Shown here: positions 9,032 to 16,943 of the stretch, piece by piece
Numbering within the stretch: the stretch's first letter is position 1
Layout of the letters: each line of letters opens with the position of its first letter
Assembly: GCA_963848175.1 (NCBI GenBank)
Contig: CAWKCO010000003.1
Span: 62,001 to 126,000, forward strand
Origin: JAMZMI01 sp963848175
GTDB lineage: Bacteria; Bacteroidota; Bacteroidia; Cytophagales; Cyclobacteriaceae
Direction: 5' to 3'
DNA: 64,000 nucleotides
Notes under the pieces: model-generated
The model's database searches: none
Told to the model about the DNA's origin: nothing
What the model saw: the letters and a program-made list of their open reading frames with translations, nothing else
Translations under genes and position numbers: made by a program

Positions 9032-10345
9032 ATGAAGATAGCTGTAGTAGGAACAGGCTATGTAGGTCTTGTGACAGGAACTTGTTTTGCTGAAACTGGA
9101 AATCACGTAACCTGCGTAGATATTGACGCAAAAAAGGTTGAGAAACTGAACAACAAGCAGATTACTATTTACGAACCTGGCCTAGAAGTATTGTTCGAAC
9201 GAAATATTCGTCAAGGTAGACTTGAGTTTACGACAGATTTGGCCAAAGGAATTGAAGGGGCTCAAATTATTTTCTTGGCGCTCCCAACACCTCCAGGTGA
9301 AGATGGAAGTGCTGATCTTAAATACGTTTTGAAAGTAGCAAATGATCTTGGTCCTTTGCTCAAAGAATACGCAGTTATAGTTGATAAAAGTACCGTGCCT
9401 GTAGGGACAGCTGATCGCGTAACGGAAGCTGTAGCAAAAGGAGCGAAAGTGGATTTTGATGTTGTTTCAAATCCTGAGTTTCTTCGTGAAGGAGTGGCTG
9501 TGGACGATTTCATGAAGCCGGATCGTGTGGTGATAGGAGCGGAATCAGATAAAGCTCGTAAGGTGATGGAAAAGCTCTATGGCCCTTTCGTACGCCAAGG
9601 GAATCCAATTATTTTCATGGATGTGAAGTCTGCAGAGCTGACAAAGTATGCTGCCAACTCATTCTTGGCAACCAAAATCACCTTTATGAATGAGATTGCC
9701 AATCTATGTGAGCTTCTAGGAGCTGATGTTGATAATGTTCGCAAGGGTATGGGTACAGATTCCCGAATAGGTAAGCGATTTTTGTTTGCAGGAATTGGTT
9801 ACGGAGGAAGTTGCTTTCCAAAAGACGTTCAAGCATTAGCCAAATCAGCGTCACAATCTAGCTATGATTTTAAAATTTTGAATTCCGTAATGGAAGTTAA
9901 TGATCTCCAAAAAGGGAAAATGATCGATCCATTGAAGAAATATTTTTCTGGAGATTTGAAAGGAAAAACCATTGCGATTTGGGGACTTGCTTTCAAGCCT
10001 TATACTGATGATATCAGAGAGGCGCCAGCCCTTGAAAACATCACAAAATTATTGAGTCTAGGTGCTAAAGTAAAAGCTTATGACCCTGAGGCGATGGAAA
10101 ACGTAAAGGAGTTGTTTGGAGATAAGATTTATTTTGCTGAAGATGAATATGATGCTTTGCAAGATGCTGATGCACTTATGATTATGACTGAATGGCCAGT
10201 TTTCAGAACGCCTGAGTTTGATAAGGTGCAGTCACTATTGAAAAATCAAGTCATTTTTGATGGAAGAAACCTTTATGACCTGTCTCAGATGGAAGAATTG
10301 GGTTTTGAATATTATAGCATTGGTAGGAAAACGGTTAAGAAATGA
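9032..10345 (+). CDS. ugd: UDP-glucose 6-dehydrogenase
   Basis: Ugd oxidises UDP-glucose to UDP-glucuronate with two NAD+. The 437-residue protein has the N-terminal GTGYVGL dinucleotide motif (7-13), the central dimer helix and the catalytic Cys261 in GYGGSCFPKD, followed by the C-terminal UDP-binding domain (FKPYTDDIREAP). The product feeds the next gene, a UDP-glucuronate decarboxylase whose ATG overlaps the ugd stop by 4 bases, and the UDP-glucuronate epimerases at 5546 and 20703. Confidence 0.95.
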   Translation: MKIAVVGTGYVGLVTGTCFAETGNHVTCVDIDAKKVEKLNNKQITIYEPGLEVLFERNIRQGRLEFTTDLAKGIEGAQIIFLALPTPPGEDGSADLKYVLKVANDLGPLLKEYAVIVDKSTVPVGTADRVTEAVAKGAKVDFDVVSNPEFLREGVAVDDFMKPDRVVIGAESDKARKVMEKLYGPFVRQGNPIIFMDVKSAELTKYAANSFLATKITFMNEIANLCELLGADVDNVRKGMGTDSRIGKRFLFAGIGYGGSCFPKDVQALAKSASQSSYDFKILNSVMEVNDLQKGKMIDPLKKYFSGDLKGKTIAIWGLAFKPYTDDIREAPALENITKLLSLGAKVKAYDPEAMENVKELFGDKIYFAEDEYDALQDADALMIMTEWPVFRTPEFDKVQSLLKNQVIFDGRNLYDLSQMEELGFEYYSIGRKTVKK

Positions 10346-11283
10346 AGAAGAAGGTATTAATAACTGGAGGGGCAGGGTTTTTAGGCTCTCACCTTTGTGA
10401 CCGTTTTTTGGCTGAGGGTTTTCATGTCATTGCCATGGATAATCTCATTACAGGCGATATTGCCAATATCGAACATTTGCTCAAAGAGAAAGACTTTGAA
10501 TTTCATCATCATGATGTTTCAAAATTCGTACATGTTCCTGGTGAATTGGAATATATCCTTCATTTCGCTTCGCCTGCAAGTCCCATAGATTATCTTAAAA
10601 TGCCCATTCAAACAATGAAAGTGGGTTCTTTGGGAACTTTAAACTGCTTAGGGTTGGCAAAAGCTAAAGGAGCTCGTATGCTCATTGCTTCTACTTCAGA
10701 AGTTTACGGTGATCCTTTGGTTCACCCACAAACAGAAGATTACTGGGGCAATGTAAATCCAGTAGGACCAAGGGGAGTGTATGATGAGGCAAAAAGGTTT
10801 CAAGAAGCTATCACTATGGCCTATCATACCTTTCATGGTTTGGAAACACGTATCGTACGTATTTTTAACACATTCGGCCCAAGAATGAGATTGGATGATG
10901 GCAGGGTTTTGCCAGCCTTTATCTCTCAGGCTCTGAGAGGAGAAGATCTCACAGCCTTTGGTGATGGTTCCCAAACACGCTCATTTACTTATGTAGATGA
11001 TTTGGTTGAGGGTATCTATAGACTTTTGCTTTCTGATTACCCTCATCCAGTGAATATTGGAAACCCTCAAGAGATTACGATTAATGAGTTTGCAGAGGAA
11101 ATTTTGAGACTTACTGATAGTAAATCAAAGATTTCCTATAATCCACTTCCAAAGGATGACCCGAAGCAGCGCAAACCAGATATTACTTTAGCTAAGAAAA
11201 TTTTAGACTGGGAACCAAAATATTCAAGAGCGGAAGGATTAAAACCGACTCTGGAGTATTTTAAAGAAAAAGTTCTAAAATAA
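10342..11283 (+). CDS. UDP-glucuronate decarboxylase (UDP-xylose synthase)
   Basis: This 313-residue short-chain dehydrogenase fits the family that decarboxylates UDP-glucuronate to UDP-xylose. Landmarks are GGAGFLGSHLCDRF (9-22), HFASPASPIDY (74-84), the TSEVYGDP strand and catalytic Tyr147/Lys151 in VYDEAKRF; the IFNTFGPRM segment is typical of the family. It overlaps ugd by 4 bases, so substrate supply and use are coupled. Confidence 0.93.
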   Translation: MKKKVLITGGAGFLGSHLCDRFLAEGFHVIAMDNLITGDIANIEHLLKEKDFEFHHHDVSKFVHVPGELEYILHFASPASPIDYLKMPIQTMKVGSLGTLNCLGLAKAKGARMLIASTSEVYGDPLVHPQTEDYWGNVNPVGPRGVYDEAKRFQEAITMAYHTFHGLETRIVRIFNTFGPRMRLDDGRVLPAFISQALRGEDLTAFGDGSQTRSFTYVDDLVEGIYRLLLSDYPHPVNIGNPQEITINEFAEEILRLTDSKSKISYNPLPKDDPKQRKPDITLAKKILDWEPKYSRAEGLKPTLEYFKEKVLK

Positions 11284-11348
11284 TTTGAGGAATATTAGGT
11301 GTTTTTAGCGTGCTAAACTGGTGAGATGGTTTTGTAATCATAGAGCGT

Positions 11349-11370
11349 AGTCACTCCTGGCGTGACTTTT
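11349..11370 (+). terminator. Possible terminator after the UDP-xylose synthase gene
   Basis: AGTCAC (11349-11354) pairs with GTGACT (11362-11367) and is followed by a short T run. The stem is only 6 bp, so the call is weak. The gap 11284-11539 shows no gene. Confidence 0.3.
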
Positions 11371-11539
11371 ATCAGCAGAGAACATTGAAGACACATGTTG
11401 ATATGAAATGCTCAAAAAGGGGGTTATTGCAACTGAAGTGAAGCTAATTAAGTCAAACTAATGATTGAACTGGCTTGGCTAAGTGAGGACATTACTTGGC
11501 GGCAATGAAAAAACAATAACAGTTATATCTTCCAGAGTC

Positions 11540-12806
11540 ATGGAATATAAAGTTGCAGTTATAGGACTTGGGTTATGTAGGACTTCCTTTGGCCATTGAG
11601 TCTGGGAAGCATTACTCATACGGTTGGTTTTGATATTGATGTAAGCCAGAATTGAGCAGTTACGTTCTGGTTATGATCGAACCAGAGAAGTGGAGATCAT
11701 CTGATTTTACAGATTCAAAATCTCTTGACCTTTTCTCATAACCCGTCCGAAGTGATCAGAGGCATGCAATTTCTATATTGTTACCGTTCCAACGCCTGTT
11801 GATAGGAATAAAAAGCCAGATTTGACACCCTTGTCGTCAGCTTCAAAAATGATTGCTCCATTTTTAAAGAAAGGAGATGTTGTGGTTTATGAATCCACTG
11901 TTTTTCCAGGTTGCACGGAGGAGTTTTGTGTACCCCTACTCGAACAGGGTAGTGGATTGATTTTTAACGAAGACTTTTTTTGTGGCTATTCTCCTGAGCG
12001 GATCAATCCTGGAGATAAGGAACACAGATTGGTGAATATACTTAAGGTGACCAGTGGGAGTACCAAAGAAAGTGCAAAGTTCGTCGATGAGTTTTATGCT
12101 TCATTCGTTACCGCAGGCACGCATCTGGCATCAAGCATCAAAGTGGCGGAGGCCGCTAAGGTGATTGAAAACTCTCAGCGAGATATCAATATCGCTTTTG
12201 TAAATGAGCTGTCTCACATCTTCAATAGGATGGGTATAGATACATGCAGAAGTGCTAGAAGCTGCTGGCACAAAATGGAATTTTCTCAAGTTTAGTCCAG
12301 GACTCGTGGGAGGGCATTGCATTGGTGTAGATCCATACTATTTGACATTCAAAGCAGAGGAACTCGGTTATCATCCTCAAGTCATTTTAGCAGGCCGAAA
12401 GATCAATGATGGAATGGGAGCACAAGTGGCTCAAGGCACCATTAAATTTTGGCTCAAAAGAAGAAATTGATGCCTGACACACGTGTTTTGATTATGGGCT
12501 TTGCATTTAAAGAAAATTGCCCAGATGTTCGCAATACACGAGTGATAGACATTTATGAAGAACTGATCGATTATGGAATTGAGGTAGATGTATTTGACCC
12601 AGTCGTAAGTGGCGATGAAGTTCTTCACGAATATGGATTTGGCAATGAGGATGTGAGTGAATTTCGAGCATTATCAAGCCGTTATTTTAGCTGTTTCACA
12701 CAAAGAATTTAGACAATATGATTGGGCGAAGGTACGATCTCAAGTTTCAGTAATATTTGACGTAAAAGGAATATTACTACGAGATTTAGTAGATTCGCGC
12801 CTTTAA
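11540..12806 (+). pseudogene. UDP-N-acetylhexosamine 6-dehydrogenase (TviB/WbpA-like), many frameshifts
   Basis: Pieces of one nucleotide-sugar dehydrogenase occur in all three frames. They are VAVIGLG at the start, a long central part with VVYESTVFPGCTEE and FCGYSPERINPGD, then FSPGLVGGHCIGVDPYYLT with the catalytic Cys, and a C-terminal part (MGFAFKENCPDVRNTRVID) ending at 12806. GGHCIGVDPYYL is typical of the UDP-GlcNAc/UDP-GalNAc dehydrogenases TviB, WbpA and WbpO. At least six indels lie between 11560 and 11820, and more occur near 12245, 12455 and 12685. Amino-acid conservation between breaks is high, so sequence error is possible, but the density is the highest in the window. Confidence 0.8.
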
Positions 12807-12859
12807 TTTGTCATAAGTCGAAGAGTATATTTTATCGAGTAAACTTTAAAGAAAGACCC

Positions 12860-13457
12860 GTGTCGATAACAGAGAATATTATTCCTCATGATCATGCCGT
12901 AAAACAAGCGGATCGCATGGCCAAATATGGTTATCAGCCTAAGTTGTTATGGTTTACAGGACTTTCGGGCTCTGGAAAATCTACATTGGCAAGCGCACTA
13001 GAGACCTACCTTTTCAATCAAAATTTCCATACCTACATTTTAGATGGAGACAATGTGCGGTCAGGGCTCAATAGTGATCTGGATTTTGGTGATGCTGGGA
13101 AGAAGAGAAAACATTAGAAGGATTTCGGAAGTATCTAAATTATTTGTGGATGCAGGGTTGATTGTCTTAACGGCCTTTATTTCGCCATTCAAAGAAGATC
13201 GGGAAACTGCCAAGAAGTTGGTAGGAGAGGAAAATTTTGTTGAAATATTTGTGGATACTCCACTGGAAATTTGTGAACAGCGCGATGTGAAAGGGCTTTA
13301 TGCTAAAGCGCGAGCTGGAAAAATTCCCAATTTTACGGGAATAGGTTCACCCTTTGAGCGTCCTGAAAATGCTGATCTTCACTTGCAAACAGCTGGTAAG
13401 ACGGTAGACGAGTCGTTACAAGAAATTATTGATCATTTAATATCAAAACTGAAATAG
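12860..13457 (+). CDS. cysC: Adenylylsulfate kinase CysC (one frameshift)
   Basis: CysC phosphorylates adenylylsulfate to PAPS, the activated sulfate donor. The P-loop GLSGSGKST (about 35-43) and ILDGDNVRSGLNSDLDF are diagnostic. The frame breaks near 13100 in a purine run (GGGAAGAAGAGAAAAC); dropping one A gives GRRENIRRISEV and an intact remainder with ERPENADLHL. Start is GTG at 12860. It is followed by cysD with one base between stop and ATG. Confidence 0.9.
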
Positions 13458-13458
13458 C

Positions 13459-14364
13459 ATGAGCAGTTATAACCTTACTCATCTTAAAGAGTTGGAAGCA
13501 GAGTCCATTTACATCATGAGGGAAGTGTTTGCCCAATTTGAAAATCCAGCGATACTATTTTCTGGAGGCAAAGACTCAATCGTGATTACTCACTTGGCTA
13601 GAAAGGCTTTTCACCCTGCGAAAATTCCGTTTCCACTTGTGCACATAGATACAGGTCATAATTTTCCAGAAACAATGGAATTTAGAGATCAGCTGGTGGA
13701 GGAACTTGGAGCAAAGCTCATTGTAGGGTCTGTTCAAAAATCAATCGACGAGGGAAAGGCTGCAGAAGAGCGAGGAAGAAATGCTACTAGAAATGCGCTG
13801 CAAACGGTAACGCTTTTAGATACCATCGAAGAAAATAAATTTGATGCCTGCATCGGAGGAGCGCGAAGAGACGAAGAGAAGGCCCGTGCTAAAGAACGAT
13901 TCTTTTCTCACAGAGATGAGTTTGGTCAGTGGGATCCAAAAAATCAAAGACCAGAGCTTTGGAATATTTTTAACGGGAAGCAGTTTCAAGGAGAACACTT
14001 CAGAGTATTTCCTTTGAGCAACTGGACGGAGATGGATGTGTGGCAATACATTTTGTCAGAAAACATTTCCATTCCATCGCTGTATTTTGCTCATGAGCGA
14101 AAGGTGATCAGAAGAAGCAATACTTGGTTGCCCATCTCTGAGTTTATTCAAATTGACCCGAAGGAGGAAGTGCAAACGAAGATGATTCGTTTCCGAACGC
14201 TGGGGGACATTACCATTACTGGTGGAGACGAATCTGAGGCTGATACGCTGGAGAAAATAGTGGAAGAAGTGGCTGCAGCGAGACAGACAGAGCGAGGCAA
14301 TAGAGAAGATGATAAGCGATCAGAAACCTCTATGGAAGACAGAAAGAGGCAGGGGTATTTTTAA
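13459..14364 (+). CDS. cysD: Sulfate adenylyltransferase subunit 2 CysD
   Basis: CysD is the catalytic subunit of ATP sulfurylase, forming adenylylsulfate from ATP and sulfate with the GTPase CysN. The PP-loop SGGKDS is at 35-40; the arginine-rich segment GGARRDEEKARAKER and LSNWTEMDVWQYI are conserved in the family. Length (301 residues) is normal. In most genomes cysN follows directly; here a four-helix-bundle gene with flanking inverted repeats lies between them. Confidence 0.95.
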   Translation: MSSYNLTHLKELEAESIYIMREVFAQFENPAILFSGGKDSIVITHLARKAFHPAKIPFPLVHIDTGHNFPETMEFRDQLVEELGAKLIVGSVQKSIDEGKAAEERGRNATRNALQTVTLLDTIEENKFDACIGGARRDEEKARAKERFFSHRDEFGQWDPKNQRPELWNIFNGKQFQGEHFRVFPLSNWTEMDVWQYILSENISIPSLYFAHERKVIRRSNTWLPISEFIQIDPKEEVQTKMIRFRTLGDITITGGDESEADTLEKIVEEVAAARQTERGNREDDKRSETSMEDRKRQGYF

Positions 14365-14370
14365 TTTACT

Positions 14371-14797
14371 ATGACGAATAACCTTTACTTTAACTAAAAA
14401 AATTATAAGTGAGGGATTATAATAAATATGAAGTTTGGAATTCCTCAGTTGAGCTTTCTACTGAGATTTACGCCATAACTAAAAATTTTCCAGATCATGA
14501 GAAGTTTGGCATCACAAATCAACTTAGGAGGGCATCTGTATCAATTCCTTCAAATATAGCAGAAGGTTGTGGTAGGACATCAGAAAAGGATTTCGCAAGA
14601 TTTTTGGAGTTTTCTTTAGGTTCTGTTTTTGAGGTTAAAACGCAATTATTGATATCTAAGAATCTGAAATATCTTGAAATTTCTGAATATGAAAAGATGT
14701 CTGAGAGAACAGACGAAATTGCAAAGCAACTATCTGGACTATTAAAAAGTATAAGAAAATTAAGTTAGACCAAAGTCATAGTTAAGGTTAAGGTCAT
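14371..14797 (+). mobile_element. Candidate S23 cassette bracketed by inverted repeats (cysD|cysN)
   Basis: Bases 14371-14395 and 14780-14797 form an imperfect, gapped inverted repeat. The reverse complement of the right arm is ATGACCTTAACCTTAACT, and the left arm shows the same blocks ATGAC, AACCTT and TAACT in the same order. They enclose only the S23-type gene. The arms are AT-rich, unlike those of the leu-operon cassette. The arrangement resembles the stem-forming intervening sequences of some 23S rRNA genes, which also carry an S23 reading frame. Confidence 0.45.
14409..14768 (+). CDS. Four-helix-bundle protein, S23/intervening-sequence family
   Basis: This 119-residue helical protein belongs to the family first seen as reading frames inside 23S rRNA intervening sequences. 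Family landmarks are YEVWNSSVELSTEIY, FGITNQLRRASVSIPSNIAEG, FLEFSLGS and a C-terminal helix ending LLKSIRKL. The molecular function is unknown; related proteins are accessory factors of diversity-generating retroelements, but no reverse transcriptase is present here. Start is GTG at 14409. It is co-directional with cysD and cysN and homologous to the gene at 52540-52891. Confidence 0.88.
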   Translation: MRDYNKYEVWNSSVELSTEIYAITKNFPDHEKFGITNQLRRASVSIPSNIAEGCGRTSEKDFARFLEFSLGSVFEVKTQLLISKNLKYLEISEYEKMSERTDEIAKQLSGLLKSIRKLS

Positions 14798-14817
14798 AAT
14801 TTTGAAATAAAAGAAAG

Positions 14818-16104
14818 ATGAATAACGAAATTGAAAAGCACGATAATACTGGTTATCTAAATATGGAGCTTCTCAGGTTCACTACAGCAGGCAGTGTAGA
14901 TGATGGAAAAAGCACGTTAATTGGTAGATTACTATTTGATTCAAAGTCAATATTTCAAGATCAAATGGACCAAGTTGCTAAATCCAGCGAGAGAAAGGGC
15001 TTGGAGCATACTGACTTGGCATTATTGACCGATGGGCTTAAGGATGAGCGTGAGCAAGGAATCACCATAGATGTAGCCTACCGATATTTCGCTACGCCTA
15101 AGCGAAAATTCATCATTGCAGACACTCCTGGTCATATCCAATACACCCGAAATATGGTGACAGGTGCTTCTACTGCCAATTGTGCGCTGATCTTGATAGA
15201 CGCTAGACATGGTGTAGTGGATCAAACTTGCAGGCATTCCATCATTGCCTCATTGCTTCAAATCCCTCACCTTATTGTATGTATCAACAAGATGGATTTG
15301 GTCGATTATAAAGAGGAAGCCTATAATAAAATTGTTGCTGATTTTGAGGAATTTGCATCTAAACTGGACGTACATGATGTTCGCTTTATTCCCATTAGTG
15401 CATTGAATGGTGATAATGTTGTGAATAGAAGTGAGAACATGAAGTGGTACGAGGGTTCTACTTTGCTATATACCTTAGAGCATATTCATATTAGCAGTGA
15501 TCAAAATCACATTGACTGTCGCTTCCCTGTTCAGACAGTTATTCGTCCAAAATCGGATAAATATCATGATTATCGAGGATATGCAGGTCGCGTAGCTGGA
15601 GGCGTATTTAAACCTGGCGATCAGGTTACGGTATTGCCTTCTGGCTTTAGTTCGAAGATCAAATCTATAGATACTTTCGATGGAGCAGTGGCGGAAGCAT
15701 TCTCTCCAATGTCTGTGACCATTACGTTAGAAGATGATATAGATATGGGTAGAGGAGATATGCTGGTTAGTACCAATAATCAGCCAGAAGCAAAACAAGA
15801 TTTGGAAGTGATGCTGTGCTGGCTCAACAGCAAAGGGCCAATGCTAAAGGGCAAATACTCTTTGCGTCATTGTACTTCAGATATGAAAGCAATGATTAAA
15901 GAGATGAAGTACAAATTGGACATCAATACGCTCCATAGAAACGAAGCAGACCTTGAGATCAAAATGAATGATATTGTACGGGTTTCTATTCGCACGACCA
16001 AGCCTGTGCTGGCCGATTCTTATAAGAAAAATCGATATACTGGCAGTATTATTCTTGTTGATGACGCCACTAATGAAACGGTAGCGGCTGGAATGATTAT
16101 TTAA
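14818..16104 (+). CDS. cysN: Sulfate adenylyltransferase subunit 1 CysN (GTPase)
   Basis: CysN is the GTPase subunit of ATP sulfurylase; GTP hydrolysis drives adenylylsulfate formation by CysD. It is an EF-Tu-like protein with P-loop GSVDDGKS (25-32), Thr83 in the switch, DTPG (102-105) and NKMD (157-160), followed by beta-barrel domains. At 428 residues it has no fused CysC domain, which fits the separate cysC upstream. Confidence 0.95.
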   Translation: MNNEIEKHDNTGYLNMELLRFTTAGSVDDGKSTLIGRLLFDSKSIFQDQMDQVAKSSERKGLEHTDLALLTDGLKDEREQGITIDVAYRYFATPKRKFIIADTPGHIQYTRNMVTGASTANCALILIDARHGVVDQTCRHSIIASLLQIPHLIVCINKMDLVDYKEEAYNKIVADFEEFASKLDVHDVRFIPISALNGDNVVNRSENMKWYEGSTLLYTLEHIHISSDQNHIDCRFPVQTVIRPKSDKYHDYRGYAGRVAGGVFKPGDQVTVLPSGFSSKIKSIDTFDGAVAEAFSPMSVTITLEDDIDMGRGDMLVSTNNQPEAKQDLEVMLCWLNSKGPMLKGKYSLRHCTSDMKAMIKEMKYKLDINTLHRNEADLEIKMNDIVRVSIRTTKPVLADSYKKNRYTGSIILVDDATNETVAAGMII

Positions 16105-16124
16105 TTGAAAAAAGCAAGTGCAAT

Positions 16125-16885
16125 ATGGATTTTCAACAACTTTTAGCGAAGGCGAAAGTAGCTGCAATACACGGAGGCGAAGCAATCATAGAAATCTATA
16201 ATTCTGGTGACTTTTCAATAGAAGCTAAGTCGGACAACTCTCCTCTTACACGTGCCGATAAGGCAGCCCACCATGCGATTGTCAATGTGCTTGAAGAAAC
16301 AGGCTTGCCTATTTTGAGTGAGGAAGGTGCATCAGTTACATTTGATCAAAGAAAAAACTGGGAATTTTTTTGGATGATAGACCCTTTGGATGGCACCAAA
16401 GAGTTTATAAAAAAGAACGGTGAATTTACAGTAAATATTGCCTTAATAAATGATAATAAATCGATTATGGGGGTCGTTTATACACCGGTGACGAAAGATT
16501 TATACTGGGCAGTAAAAGGGGAAGGAGCATTCAAAAATGATAAATACATTAAGGTTAATAAACGATTAAAATCCGAGAAAAATCTCCGAAGGTAGTAGCT
16601 TCCCGATCTCATTTGAATGAGGAAACTACTGCTTTTATTGAAGCATTTGAATCACCTGAGATTGTATCCAAAGGGAGCTCTCTTAAACTTTTAATGGTTG
16701 CAGAGGGAGAAGCAGATCTATATCCAAGGTATGCCCCCACAATGGAGTGGGATACCGCTGCATCTCAGATTATCGTAGAGGAGGCTGGTGGGCATGTTAG
16801 AATCAAAGATTCAGCAAAGAGTATGCGTTATAATAAGGAAAGTTTATTAAACCCACACTTTTTGGTGGCTGGAATAGATAATTAA
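16125..16885 (+). CDS. cysQ: 3'(2'),5'-bisphosphate nucleotidase CysQ (one frameshift)
   Basis: CysQ removes PAP, the inhibitory by-product of PAPS use, by hydrolysing it to AMP. It is a lithium-sensitive inositol-monophosphatase fold. SDNSPLTRADKAAH, the metal-binding LSEEGA and IDPLDGTKEFI are visible in the first part, and the second metal site EWDTAASQII in the last. A missing base in an A run near 16580 splits the frame; restoring it gives KSPKVVASRSHLNEE and about 253 residues. It closes the PAPS block. Confidence 0.9.
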
Positions 16886-16896
16886 TGCCTTTTGTA

Positions 16897-16924
16897 TTGA
16901 AGTTACCTCAAGCTTATATATTTG
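16897..16924 (+). promoter_or_regulatory. Bacteroidota-type promoter for the export/assembly genes
   Basis: TTG (16897-16899) and TATATTTG (16917-16924) are separated by 17 bases and match the Bacteroidota housekeeping pattern TTG-N17-TAnnTTTG exactly. The Wza-like gene starts 20 bases downstream, which suggests a second transcription unit inside the locus. Confidence 0.65.
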
Positions 16925-16943
16925 CCGCGAAATTAAAATTTGA

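Noticed and set aside
14409..14768. Diversity-generating retroelement accessory gene (Avd)
   Set aside because: The protein is related to Avd, but no reverse transcriptase or template/variable repeat was found near either copy.
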